From: Eubacterium sp.
Lineage (GTDB): Bacteria > Bacillota > Clostridia > Lachnospirales > Lachnospiraceae
Direction: 5' to 3'
Assembly (NCBI GenBank): GCA_021769425.1
Contig: JAETSX010000001.1
Coordinates: forward strand, 92,887-156,886
Length of the DNA: 64,000 bases
A program made the position numbers and the translations under genes. The notes beneath the pieces are model-generated. The model saw nothing but the letters and a program-made list of their open reading frames with translations. It had not been told where the DNA came from and ran no database searches. This document shows, piece by piece, positions 47,221-55,968 of this stretch. Positions within the stretch are counted from its first letter, which is position 1. The number at the start of each line of letters is the position of its first letter.

Positions 47221-47952
47221 TTATATATATTGTCCGCAATCAATCTGATAAACCTGTCCTGTAATGTTATTTGATCTTTCTCCAGCTAAAAAAATAATCA
47301 AATTCGCCACCTCTACAGGATCTGTCAATCTTCTAATTGCACATTCACCCAATACCATTTTCTTAATCAATTCACTTGTATTTCTCTGGCCATCTGTATC
47401 AATATAGCCCGGCGCTACCACATTGCAATTAACGTTATACGCTCCAAGTTCTTTTGCAATGGTTTTAGTAAATCCCTCAATTCCTGCTTTTGCCGTTGAA
47501 TATGCAACGCTTCCTTCACGCCCCCGCAATCCGTTGATAGAACCGATATTGATAATCTTCCCCTTGCCGGCCTTGATGAAATGTCCGCAAACCGCTTTGC
47601 TGTAATAAAATACCGGATACAGCACATGCTGCAGCGTATATTCAAAATCCTCTTTTTCCAGCCGAACCAGGGAAGCATCCCTTGCACCGGCAGCATTATT
47701 CACTAATACATCCAATCTTCCAAAATGTTCCATGCAAGTATTTACGACTTCTAACGCCTTTTCATATTTTGCTGCATCAGCATTGACTGCCAAGATTTTA
47801 TCCCCATATGCTTCTGACAATTTCCTGGCATTTTCTTTACTTTTCCAAAAAGTAAAACATACTTTATATTCTTCCTTGATAAATTCCTCCACTAAGACTC
47901 GCCCCAATCCTGACGCTCCCCCTGTAATTAAAACAACTTTTTGCACATCCAT
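47221..47952 (-). CDS. Short-chain dehydrogenase/reductase of the glycan cluster
   Basis: A 243-residue classical SDR: cofactor motif TGGASGLG (10-17), NNAAGA, catalytic Ser in NIGSINGLRG, and YSTAK. It resembles the oxidoreductases (PtmA type) that sit next to CMP-nonulosonate synthases in flagellar glycosylation loci. It probably modifies the sugar, but the substrate is unproven. It belongs to the AT-richer three-gene block. The stop is 16 nt before the SpsF-type start. Confidence 0.8.
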   Translation of the reverse strand: MDVQKVVLITGGASGLGRVLVEEFIKEEYKVCFTFWKSKENARKLSEAYGDKILAVNADAAKYEKALEVVNTCMEHFGRLDVLVNNAAGARDASLVRLEKEDFEYTLQHVLYPVFYYSKAVCGHFIKAGKGKIINIGSINGLRGREGSVAYSTAKAGIEGFTKTIAKELGAYNVNCNVVAPGYIDTDGQRNTSELIKKMVLGECAIRRLTDPVEVANLIIFLAGERSNNITGQVYQIDCGQYI

Positions 47953-48074
47953 CTCTTAACACCTTCCTTTTAGAAAAATTTTCTGTCCTTTTCTCCCGAT
48001 ACACGTTTTCACATTCTTCATAATGGTATCTGCTCTGATACATCACCTTAAAAGAAAAAACTTTTCAGCCAACG

Positions 48075-49619
48075 CTAAAAAGCCTTTCTTAAGGTTTTTC
48101 GATATGTAGCAAAATTTCCTACTGTCTCAAACCATACAAATCCAAGGTTCCCAATAAACCTGATGGATTCCTGATTGTCCCTATGAATTCTCGCAGCCGC
48201 CCCATGGCAGAGCCATTGTTCTGATGCAAATTTCAGAATTCGCTCCATTGCTTCAGCAGCATACCCCTTTCCCCGAAATTCAGGCGCAAGAAGATAGCTT
48301 ACTTCCGTTTCGGTATCACCGACATTTTCCCGCTTTATGCCAAAAATGCCGACAGGCTTTCCTGTGACCTTCTCTATCGCTATCCAGTCCACCCGGTTAT
48401 TTTGATGCAAATACTGATTTTTGTACCAGTCCAGATGCTCCTCGGCTGTCAATGGATGAGGCGATAAAAAGTATCGGTACACTTTTGGGTCTGAGCGCCA
48501 TTTGACAATCAGCGGCGTATCCTTTTCTGTGATGCCCTTTAGAATCAATCTTTCTGTTACTAATCGAAATGCAATATCTTCTGACTCATCCAATAACTCC
48601 TGCATCACAGGTTCCCCTCTGTGAACCGCCAGCTTGCTTTTTTTCCCAAACAATAAGGGCATATATTTCGGAGACAAGCCATAACCTGGACGGATACTTC
48701 GGACATTTTCTGCTGTGAATTCCTCGCCAGCCTTGATTTCTTTCACAGCAAACAGGCTCCTTCTGAAAACCAAAGAACTTTTCTCTTTCTCTGACAATTC
48801 ATAATTCGGCCCCAGGGCAATTAATTTTGCATTCTGTACATCCTGCACCATTTTTGCAAATTCATCCATTTCCATACTGAATGCACTGTCCGGGCTTTTA
48901 CTTTCCCTGGAAAGACACACATGCTTCTCAATAACACATGCTCCCAAGACTGCTCCCACCACTGCTCCCAGACCTCCCATACTGTGATCGGACAATCCAA
49001 CGTTAACCCCAAACCGCTGTTTCATATCCGGAATATTCCCCAGATGCATGTCTGCCCAACTGGCAGGATATTCACTGCAGCACTTCAATAAAACAATCTG
49101 ATGATTTCCAACTCTGCGGCAGGCATCCACGGCGTCCTGAATTTCCTCCAGGCTTCCCATTCCGCAGGATATAATCATCGGCTTGCCTTTCGACGCCGCA
49201 TATTCTATCAATGGGAGATCCACCAGTTCAAAACTTGCAATTTTATATGCTTCACAGCCTATCTGCTCTAAAAAATCCACTGCTGTATGATCAAACGGCG
49301 TGGAAAGAAAATCCACTCCACACTTTTCACACTCTTCTTTAATGCGGGACTGCCACTCCCAGGGTGTTCCCGCATCCTGATATAAATCATATAACCGGTA
49401 TCCATCCCATAATCCGCCTTTCACCCGAAAATACTCACTGTCACAATCTATAGTCAGGGTGTCCGCCGTATAAGTCTGTATCTTTACGCAATCTGCGCCG
49501 GCTTTTGCCGACTGACGAACAATTTCCAGGGCATTGTCCAGTTTTCCTACATGATTTGCACTCATTTCCGCAATCAGGTAAGGGCTTCCCTGATTAATTT
49601 TCTCAAACATATGAAACAT
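48075..49619 (-). CDS. pseI: Pseudaminic acid synthase fused to a GNAT (PseH-like) N-acetyltransferase
   Basis: A 514-residue fusion. Residues about 14-260 are a NeuB/PseI TIM barrel (IAEMSANHVGKLDNA, VDFLSTPFD, GLSDHSMG, IEKHV), and about 285-345 are the SAF antifreeze-like domain. PseI condenses the 2,4-diacetamido hexose with phosphoenolpyruvate. Residues about 355-514 are a GNAT domain (FRLVTERLILKGI, acetyl-CoA loop in FRGKGYAAEAMERIL). This suits PseH, which N-acetylates the 4-amino group before PseG. No separate PseH is in the cluster, which supports this. The ATG has GGAG upstream. Confidence 0.9.
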   Translation of the reverse strand: MFHMFEKINQGSPYLIAEMSANHVGKLDNALEIVRQSAKAGADCVKIQTYTADTLTIDCDSEYFRVKGGLWDGYRLYDLYQDAGTPWEWQSRIKEECEKCGVDFLSTPFDHTAVDFLEQIGCEAYKIASFELVDLPLIEYAASKGKPMIISCGMGSLEEIQDAVDACRRVGNHQIVLLKCCSEYPASWADMHLGNIPDMKQRFGVNVGLSDHSMGGLGAVVGAVLGACVIEKHVCLSRESKSPDSAFSMEMDEFAKMVQDVQNAKLIALGPNYELSEKEKSSLVFRRSLFAVKEIKAGEEFTAENVRSIRPGYGLSPKYMPLLFGKKSKLAVHRGEPVMQELLDESEDIAFRLVTERLILKGITEKDTPLIVKWRSDPKVYRYFLSPHPLTAEEHLDWYKNQYLHQNNRVDWIAIEKVTGKPVGIFGIKRENVGDTETEVSYLLAPEFRGKGYAAEAMERILKFASEQWLCHGAAARIHRDNQESIRFIGNLGFVWFETVGNFATYRKTLRKAF

Positions 49620-49682
49620 TTTCTCAACTCCAATTCATATCTGAAAGCTAAAGAATCCGCATCTGCATCAGGCAGCCCCAAT

Positions 49683-50879
49683 TTATTTCCGGTAATTTTC
49701 CACTACTTTTTTGACTGCATGAATCACGTCTGTCACATCCTGATCCGTCATAGCCGGATAAATGGGAATGCTCATAATTCCCTGATAAACCTCTTCCGCA
49801 TTGGGACAAAGCCCCTTTTCATAGCCGAGACGCTGATAATAGGGAAACCAGTACACCGGAATATAATGGATCTGGCACTGCACATTTTCTTCTCCCATCG
49901 CGTCAAAAAACTCCCTCCGGCTGCATTTCAGTTTATCCAGCCTTAAACGGATCATGTACAAGTGCCTGCAGGTGTCTGATTCCGGAATTTCTCTCTGCAA
50001 CATAAGTTCCGGAATTTCAGCAAAAGCCTCATTATACCTCTTCACAATTTCTTTCCTTCTGGCCGCAAAGCTGTCCAGTTTCTTCATCTGGCTTACAATC
50101 AGAGCCGCCTGAAAATCCGTCAGCCGGTAATTATACCCAAGCGTCACCTGTTCATAGCACCAAGAACCTTCCTGAATGGGATTTTCCATTTGCCCTTCCT
50201 CGCGGGTGATTCCGTGGGTGCGGGCAAGCATTAGCTTCTGATAGAACTCTTCGCTGTTTGTAAGCACCGCGCCGCCTTCCCCACCGGTGATTGTTTTTAC
50301 CGGATGAAAACTGAAGGTTGTCAGATCCGCAAGGCTTCCCACCGGTTTTCCATTATATTTTGTTGCGATTGCGTGGGCGGCGTCCTCAATGAAAACCAAC
50401 TGGAATTCCTCGCATATGGCGCGGATTTCCTTATGCCGCACTGCCTGTCCCGTAAAATCAACCGCAATGACCGCTTTTGTTTTTTCCGTGATATGAGCCC
50501 GGATGCTTTCCGGATCAATGTTATAAGTTTCCGGATCAATATCTGCAAAAACAGGCGCTGCACCGCAATAAAGAACACAGTTTGCACTTGCCGCAAAAGT
50601 CAGGGGCGTTGTAATCACCTCATCCCCCGGGCCAATGCCTGCCGCCATGCAGGCGCAGTGGAGAGCCGCCGTCCCGTTGGACACTGCCACCGCATATTCC
50701 GCTGCGGTATACTCTTTCAACGTCCGCTCCATCTCATCCACCTTCGGCCCGCAGGTGATAAAACTGCTTCTTAAAACTTCCGTCACAGCCTGAACGTCAT
50801 CCTCGTCAATCCACTGCCTTCCGTAATATATTTTACTGGATCGAACTGGATAGCCGCCTTCAATAGCCAATTTTTCCAT
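49683..50879 (-). CDS. pseC: UDP-4-amino-4,6-dideoxy-L-altrosamine transaminase
   Basis: A 398-residue DegT/AryC1/EryC1-family PLP aminotransferase that aminates C4 of the PseB product. AVSNGTAALHCACMAAGIGPGDE, then FIEDAAHA, and SFHPVKTITGGEGG with the PLP Lys are present. The C-terminal YNYRLTDFQAAL and QIHYIPVYWFPYY are PseC-like. ATG 50879 has AGGGAGAGCAGGAAC upstream and overlaps the end of the kinase-methyltransferase gene by 20 bp. Confidence 0.92.
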   Translation of the reverse strand: MEKLAIEGGYPVRSSKIYYGRQWIDEDDVQAVTEVLRSSFITCGPKVDEMERTLKEYTAAEYAVAVSNGTAALHCACMAAGIGPGDEVITTPLTFAASANCVLYCGAAPVFADIDPETYNIDPESIRAHITEKTKAVIAVDFTGQAVRHKEIRAICEEFQLVFIEDAAHAIATKYNGKPVGSLADLTTFSFHPVKTITGGEGGAVLTNSEEFYQKLMLARTHGITREEGQMENPIQEGSWCYEQVTLGYNYRLTDFQAALIVSQMKKLDSFAARRKEIVKRYNEAFAEIPELMLQREIPESDTCRHLYMIRLRLDKLKCSRREFFDAMGEENVQCQIHYIPVYWFPYYQRLGYEKGLCPNAEEVYQGIMSIPIYPAMTDQDVTDVIHAVKKVVENYRK

Positions 50880-52050
50880 GTTCCTGCTCTCCCTTCGTTC
50901 CCCTGGACGCAACAATCCGCACCAGCACAGGATTGGACGTTTCTGTTTTTGAATAATTCGTTCCCTCTTCCAAAGATATTATCTGAAATCCGTGATTGAT
51001 CAGCTTTTGAACAAATACGTCTTTATCCATAAACCTTCGGTAATGCTCATGATAGATAAACGCATTTTTTCCCACGCATATCCCTTTTCCACACAATTCA
51101 TCCTGGATGCTTCGGGCTTCGATCAGAAACAATCCGCCCTCTTTCAGCGACTCCGCTACGTTCTCTAATAACTCATCCTCTTGTTGTTCAGAAATCGCAT
51201 GCATGGTCCAGCGGCTGTAAATATAATCGTACTGCACCTGGTACAGTGCTTTTGAGCTTACAAAATCATCGCAGACAAAATTGCCATTCTCCAATTTCAG
51301 CTGGTTCAATTGGGAAATTGCCTCCTCCGAAGCGTCAATTCCCGTCACATTCAGATGGCGTTTCATAAAATAAAGGCTGTCCCGGCCATTTCCGCACCCC
51401 AAATCAATCAAGGATTTCCCCGGTTCCAAATAGGAAATTACCCACTGGGCAAAATCGCTGGGGGATTGAATCTCTGTCAGCTTCTTTGCGTAATAGTGAT
51501 TCCAGTAATCCACATCCCGGCGGAAGGTGTCCTTCTGTTTCACCGGATACGCCATAATCTTTTCCACACATTCCCGGACAGAGACAGAGCCATCGTTTTC
51601 AATCACGATATCAGGCGTTTTCGGATATTCCACATCAATGTCCAGGCCTGCGATTTCAGAGACCTTTCCGGACTTTTGTCTGGAATACAGCCCTTTTTTA
51701 TCCCGTTTCATCAAAACTTCCCTGTCAACCTTCAGATAGATTTCCACATATTTTTCTATGTATTTCCGGTTCCATTCCCGGACGGAATCGTACATGGCGA
51801 TGGTGCAGATAATCACTGAGATCCCCTGGTCTGTCAAAATCTTGCATATCCCAGAATAATAATTTGCCCGTTTCAGCCGTTCTTCCCGGGAATAGCCCAG
51901 AGAATCCCCCACCAGTTTTTTCAGAATGTCCCCGTCCAATATCACCAGCCCGGCGCATGTCTTTCTCATTTCATAATATAATTTTGTGCCGATGGTTGTT
52001 TTTCCGGCGCCGGAAAGCCCGGTTATCCAATATAACACACCTTTTTCCAA
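50860..52050 (-). CDS. APS-kinase-like domain fused to a SAM methyltransferase
   Basis: A 396-residue fusion. Residues about 1-180 are an adenylylsulfate-kinase-like P-loop domain (WITGLSGAGKTTIG, LDGDILKKLVGDSLGYS, MYDSVREWNR, KRDKKGLYSR). Residues about 190-385 are a class I methyltransferase with SAM motif I LIDLGCGNGRDS and the acidic GIDAS. CysC-like kinases in surface-sugar clusters may make PAPS or phosphorylate a sugar. No sulfotransferase is adjacent. TTG 52050, with AGGAGG 7 nt upstream, places the start where APS kinases begin. An ATG at 52083 lacks a site. It may methylate a phosphorylated or acylated sugar. Confidence 0.8.
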   Translation of the reverse strand: MEKGVLYWITGLSGAGKTTIGTKLYYEMRKTCAGLVILDGDILKKLVGDSLGYSREERLKRANYYSGICKILTDQGISVIICTIAMYDSVREWNRKYIEKYVEIYLKVDREVLMKRDKKGLYSRQKSGKVSEIAGLDIDVEYPKTPDIVIENDGSVSVRECVEKIMAYPVKQKDTFRRDVDYWNHYYAKKLTEIQSPSDFAQWVISYLEPGKSLIDLGCGNGRDSLYFMKRHLNVTGIDASEEAISQLNQLKLENGNFVCDDFVSSKALYQVQYDYIYSRWTMHAISEQQEDELLENVAESLKEGGLFLIEARSIQDELCGKGICVGKNAFIYHEHYRRFMDKDVFVQKLINHGFQIISLEEGTNYSKTETSNPVLVRIVASRGTKGEQEHGKIGY

Positions 52051-52072
52051 AATCTGTCCTCCTGCCTGCGGT

Positions 52073-54094
52073 TTAATTGTCATAAATCACACATGGGGAA
52101 ATATGTTTGAGGCAATACTCTGTAAACCGCTTTTTTAATTCCGGGTTTTCCAATTCCTCTCCCTGATCGTTTTCCAGTTTCACGTAATATTTTTTCAGCG
52201 GGATCCTGCATTCTGACGTTACAAGCTCCTCACTGGCAAAATAAAAGGTAAAATCTTTCCCCTTTAAGGCAATCTGGTAGGGATCGCCTACATGTATGCT
52301 CTCTGTAACGGCAAATTCCCGCTCTTCATCCCCGCCAAAACTCCTAGGAAGATGGGCGTCTGTATGTTCAAAAGAAAAGGGTATGCCTGCCAGATGGCAC
52401 ATCACCGGCGCATAATCGCAGGTAGATATGATTTCTTCTGTCACGCCTTCCACGCCGCAGCCCCGGACCATAAAAGCCACATTGCTCCGGCCTTGGCTTA
52501 AAAATTCCTGTCCCGGCGGAATCAGAAATCCCTGTCCATGATCTGCAAACAGCGACACCAGGATTTCATCCTCTTTATAATTGTCCTCGATATACTGATA
52601 TAAGGATGATAATTTGCGATCCACTCTTTCAATTTCCTTTTTGTAATAGGCAGCCAGTTCTGTGTTATACTCCTGTTTTACGGAATTGATTTTCTTCTGT
52701 TCCTGCTGATTTTCCCACAGAGAAAATTCGCTTACATGGGAACCATGGTTAAATCCATCTGCTATTAAATGCAGATCGCCGATTTCCATCCAGATAAATT
52801 GATCTGTCTCCTTCATGGAATACATCTGTTCCACAGCATTTGCCACAATATCCTCCGCAAAATATCCGCTGTAATGATGTTGGTAAAAGGTACGGTCTAT
52901 TCCTCTGGCATACCCGTAATTAGGCGTGATGCGCCAGTTTCCTCCCATTTTCGTGGTATTGTATCCGGCTTCTTTAAAATATTCAAACAAAATAGGCATA
53001 TCTCCCTCTAATTTTCTAAAAAGTTTGGAATGGAGCATTTTATGCTTGACCATTGTCTGCCCGGTAACAATACTGGCAATAGAGGGAAAGGTCCAATCCC
53101 CCGCTGTATAGGCATTGGCGCACACCATCCCTCTTTTAAAAAATTTATAGGTATTCGGCATCAGTTCTGAAAATTCCTCACCAAGAACCGTCTGGGACAA
53201 CCCGTCAATAAAGATGTTTAATACCAGCCTTTTTCTCTCCGGACGGTGCTCAATGGGTATCGCTGTTCCAACATGGAATGGGGTCTCGGAAGAAATAGAC
53301 ACCTTTCCTTTTGGAATGCGGTAATTAATATACTGCGAAGGCTGCTTATTCATAAGCGCCGCTTTTTGTCCATTCACTTCAAACAATAAACATCCGTCTG
53401 TCTCCATCACAATCGGTAAAAACAGATCCTTTTCCGTCTCCATGGCCAGACCATTGATTTCGCCTTCTGAACGCTGGAGTTCCCCCCGGGAAACAGCGGT
53501 AGCTCTATTATAATTTCCGCATGCTATATCCCAACTCCCTTTCGCTGAAGCAGAAGCAACGTATAATTTCGGCAAAAGCGCATAATCCGAATATTCAGAA
53601 GAGATTATTTGATAATCGCTATGGAACGGCGACATATCAATGTCCCACTTCATGCCAATTTTTTCAAACAGGTAATCCACACGCCGTTTTTTCTCTTCTG
53701 CATTGCTTCCCGCAGCCCCCTCTGCATCCAGACGGATCAATTCCAATAATTCAACCATGCTTTGCTCCAACTGAGAAACGTCAAATTTACAAGCATTTCC
53801 TCCGGAAGCTAATTCCAATGCAATACCATACTGCTCATAGGCATCATATATTTTCCCGCAGGACTGACATGCGCAGGCATAATTATAATGTACGTCCGGC
53901 GAATAAGGCATCTCTTTTACTGCTGCTCTGGCATACTGGAAAGCCGCTTCATATTCCCCAATATACATCGCGCACAGGCATCTATAAACATTAATATCTG
54001 CATCCTCTGGCTGCACTGCTTCATAATCGGCAATGGCGTTTTGGGCTTGCTCCCACTGTCCTTTTTCTATCAGAGTTTCTATCTTCTTATTCAC
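52073..54094 (-). CDS. TPR protein with a sulfatase/alkaline-phosphatase-fold domain
   Basis: A 673-residue protein with no signal peptide or membrane segment. Residues about 1-125 are tetratricopeptide-like (WEQAQNAIADYEAVQPEDAD, AAFQYARAAVKEMPYSPDVHYNYACA). Residues about 285-620 look like an alkaline-phosphatase-superfamily (sulfatase) domain: NIFIDGL with the metal Asp, AGDWTFPSIASIVTGQT with the nucleophile Ser/Thr region, EIGDLHL and FADHGQG. The cytoplasmic location and the glycan cluster suggest phospho- or sulfo-group transfer or hydrolysis on a nucleotide-sugar or flagellin-linked sugar (inference). It starts at GTG with GGAG 7 nt upstream. Confidence 0.78.
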   Translation of the reverse strand: MNKKIETLIEKGQWEQAQNAIADYEAVQPEDADINVYRCLCAMYIGEYEAAFQYARAAVKEMPYSPDVHYNYACACQSCGKIYDAYEQYGIALELASGGNACKFDVSQLEQSMVELLELIRLDAEGAAGSNAEEKKRRVDYLFEKIGMKWDIDMSPFHSDYQIISSEYSDYALLPKLYVASASAKGSWDIACGNYNRATAVSRGELQRSEGEINGLAMETEKDLFLPIVMETDGCLLFEVNGQKAALMNKQPSQYINYRIPKGKVSISSETPFHVGTAIPIEHRPERKRLVLNIFIDGLSQTVLGEEFSELMPNTYKFFKRGMVCANAYTAGDWTFPSIASIVTGQTMVKHKMLHSKLFRKLEGDMPILFEYFKEAGYNTTKMGGNWRITPNYGYARGIDRTFYQHHYSGYFAEDIVANAVEQMYSMKETDQFIWMEIGDLHLIADGFNHGSHVSEFSLWENQQEQKKINSVKQEYNTELAAYYKKEIERVDRKLSSLYQYIEDNYKEDEILVSLFADHGQGFLIPPGQEFLSQGRSNVAFMVRGCGVEGVTEEIISTCDYAPVMCHLAGIPFSFEHTDAHLPRSFGGDEEREFAVTESIHVGDPYQIALKGKDFTFYFASEELVTSECRIPLKKYYVKLENDQGEELENPELKKRFTEYCLKHISPCVIYDN

Positions 54095-54133
54095 CTGAAA
54101 TCTCCTTCCCTTTCATCAGCATCTCTGCCCCTC

Positions 54134-54838
54134 TTAAAATTTCTCTGCTTTCTTCCCGATAAAATGCAGCGTTTCACTTTCTGATTCCAATTCCAGTACA
54201 GAACGCACTGTGGCTATTTCCTGAAATATCCCAAACAGCTTTCTCATTTCCTCTTTGTTCTCAACGATACGCACTCCTAAAGGAAATCCCGCCGTCCCCG
54301 ATTTGGGAATCTCTGTCAGCCCTTCTGCATTTTTCCCGGTCTTTTCATAGTTCCGGTACAACTGGTGATTCCAGGTATGCATATTGGCATAAAAAACCGC
54401 TCCTTCTTTCATGCAGCCGCTAAATTCCTGCAGCAGTCTGCTTAAGTCGTTTTCTGAAAAATAATAAAGGCACTCCGATGCGATGACCAAATCAAAAGTC
54501 CCGAACATTTCCTTCACAGACCGTTCCCCACTTAAAATATCGCAAGCCATAAATTTCTCCGGATCAAACCCCTGTTCCTGAATACAGTAATCAACGGCCT
54601 CTTTTGAAATATCAATGCCGTAAACATCAAAGCCAAGCCCTTCAAAAAACTTTGCGTTTGCCCCATGGCTGCAGGCAAAATCCAGTACCTTCGGCGGATG
54701 TGCGGCGCCTGTCAATTCTTTTTTGATAAAATGATGGTAGATACTGACTAACCCGTCTGTTGGGTATGCATTCCCAAAAGCAGTGGTTCGGTAAACTTCT
54801 GACCATGCCTTGGAATTTCTCTTTGTTCCTTCTTCCAT
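54134..54838 (-). CDS. SAM-dependent methyltransferase of the glycan cluster
   Basis: A 234-residue class I methyltransferase. Motif I is VLDFACSHGANAKFFE, with the acidic ribose-binding VYGIDIS and post-motif FDLVIASECLYYF. The acceptor is likely a sugar hydroxyl or acyl chain, but this is unproven. ATG 54838 has GGAGG 8 nt upstream. The 16-codon longer frame has no site. It is 76 nt after the AAC(3)-like gene. Confidence 0.8.
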   Translation of the reverse strand: MEEGTKRNSKAWSEVYRTTAFGNAYPTDGLVSIYHHFIKKELTGAAHPPKVLDFACSHGANAKFFEGLGFDVYGIDISKEAVDYCIQEQGFDPEKFMACDILSGERSVKEMFGTFDLVIASECLYYFSENDLSRLLQEFSGCMKEGAVFYANMHTWNHQLYRNYEKTGKNAEGLTEIPKSGTAGFPLGVRIVENKEEMRKLFGIFQEIATVRSVLELESESETLHFIGKKAEKF

Positions 54839-54914
54839 CTCCTTTTCCTCCTGCCTGATTGTTTTTTGTTCCTGCAAATCTCCCAAAAACTGTGAAATCC
54901 TCTTTTCAAAGGCT

Positions 54915-55712
54915 TTATTTCCAAATCAATTCCCGCTCCCCGCTAAAATCATATAAATTCCGGCACATGTTGTATGCTGCATCCTCATAAATAATAGGGT
55001 AACTCTCTGCCAACATTACTTTTTTTACCAAAATGCCGCTAATCTCATAGCTTTCTGCCGCACCCTGTTCTTCCAGTTTCCTGCCGATACGATTAAACTT
55101 TTCAACGCTTCCAAGCTCCAGTTTTCTGGCCGGATACTGGTACGTCCGCTGCATTTTTCTTCCGCTTTCCTCCGTATAGGTTCCTGTAAATTCTTTGGGA
55201 AACCGGTAAGGCACATCCGCCATATACTCCACATAGTGGACAAATGTCATGCTGCGCTGATAATCCGTCCCCAACATCACCTGTACGGCATGGTTTTCAT
55301 GCATCCATGCAAAAGGGGAGTCTGCTCCAAAAGAATTCAGATTCTCCATTTCACATAAAATTTCCTGTCCCTTTCCCCAGACACAAAAGGAATGCATGGG
55401 ATGCTTTGTGCGCCTGAAATCTTCCCGCTTCAGCGCCGTATTCCCCAGCGCCCCTGAGGATGAAGGAGTATTCCGGTAATCATAGCTTCCTTTATTGCTG
55501 AAATCAAAATGAAAAGACGGAATGATAAGCGTCCCTTCTCCCGTGATCTGACGCTGAAAACTGTCAATCAATTCTTCTGCCTCAAAGGATTCTCCGTTCT
55601 GTACCGCTGTCCAGGCAAGAGCCAGAATATCAGAGGAAAGGTATATGACGTCTCCCGGTTTCAGATTCAGTTCGGATGGAATTTTTTTGTAAGAAATATA
55701 GGTTTCTTTCAT
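54915..55712 (-). CDS. AAC(3)-family (Antibiotic_NAT) N-acyltransferase
   Basis: A 265-residue protein of the aminoglycoside 3-N-acetyltransferase fold: GDVIYLSSDILALAW, GTLIIPSFHFDF, the catalytic HPMHSF (His/Ser region) and SFGADSPFAWMHENHA. Family members in sugar clusters N-acylate amino sugars. Directly behind an ACP and an adenylating enzyme, with a 4-bp ATGA overlap to the ACP gene, it is likely to take the acyl group from the carrier protein and place it on an amino group of the nonulosonate. Antibiotic resistance is unlikely in this context. Confidence 0.8.
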   Translation of the reverse strand: MKETYISYKKIPSELNLKPGDVIYLSSDILALAWTAVQNGESFEAEELIDSFQRQITGEGTLIIPSFHFDFSNKGSYDYRNTPSSSGALGNTALKREDFRRTKHPMHSFCVWGKGQEILCEMENLNSFGADSPFAWMHENHAVQVMLGTDYQRSMTFVHYVEYMADVPYRFPKEFTGTYTEESGRKMQRTYQYPARKLELGSVEKFNRIGRKLEEQGAAESYEISGILVKKVMLAESYPIIYEDAAYNMCRNLYDFSGERELIWK

Positions 55713-55951
55713 GATAATTTGCACTCCAGATATTTTAAAATCGCCGCCGGCGTCTCAAAATGCTCAGGAATCAACTCCGGCGGTTCCACTTGAATGCCGT
55801 ATGTTTTCTCCAGTTTTGGCAGCACCCGCCCGAAAATCGTCAGAGAATCCACATATCCGCTCTCATACAGCAGAGTGTCTTTCTCATAGTTTCCCAAAGG
55901 CTGAATTTCCTTTAAGAGTTTGATAATGTCTTCTAAGTGAACCTGCTTCAT
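55709..55951 (-). CDS. Acyl carrier protein of the glycan cluster
   Basis: An 80-residue carrier protein. The phosphopantetheine-attachment Ser is in ESGYVDSLTIFG, with the helices before and after typical of ACP/PCP. It lies between a stand-alone adenylation enzyme and an AAC(3)-type transferase, so it probably carries the activated acid. The start could also be at 55960; ATG 55951 has AAAGG 9 nt upstream. The stop overlaps the next start (ATGA). Confidence 0.85.
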   Translation of the reverse strand: MKQVHLEDIIKLLKEIQPLGNYEKDTLLYESGYVDSLTIFGRVLPKLEKTYGIQVEPPELIPEHFETPAAILKYLECKLS

Positions 55952-55968
55952 CTTTTTCATCCTTTCCG

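Noticed and set aside
54915..55712. Aminoglycoside resistance gene
   Set aside because: The AAC(3) fold is shared with sugar N-acyltransferases, and operon context with ACP and nonulosonate genes argues for glycan modification.
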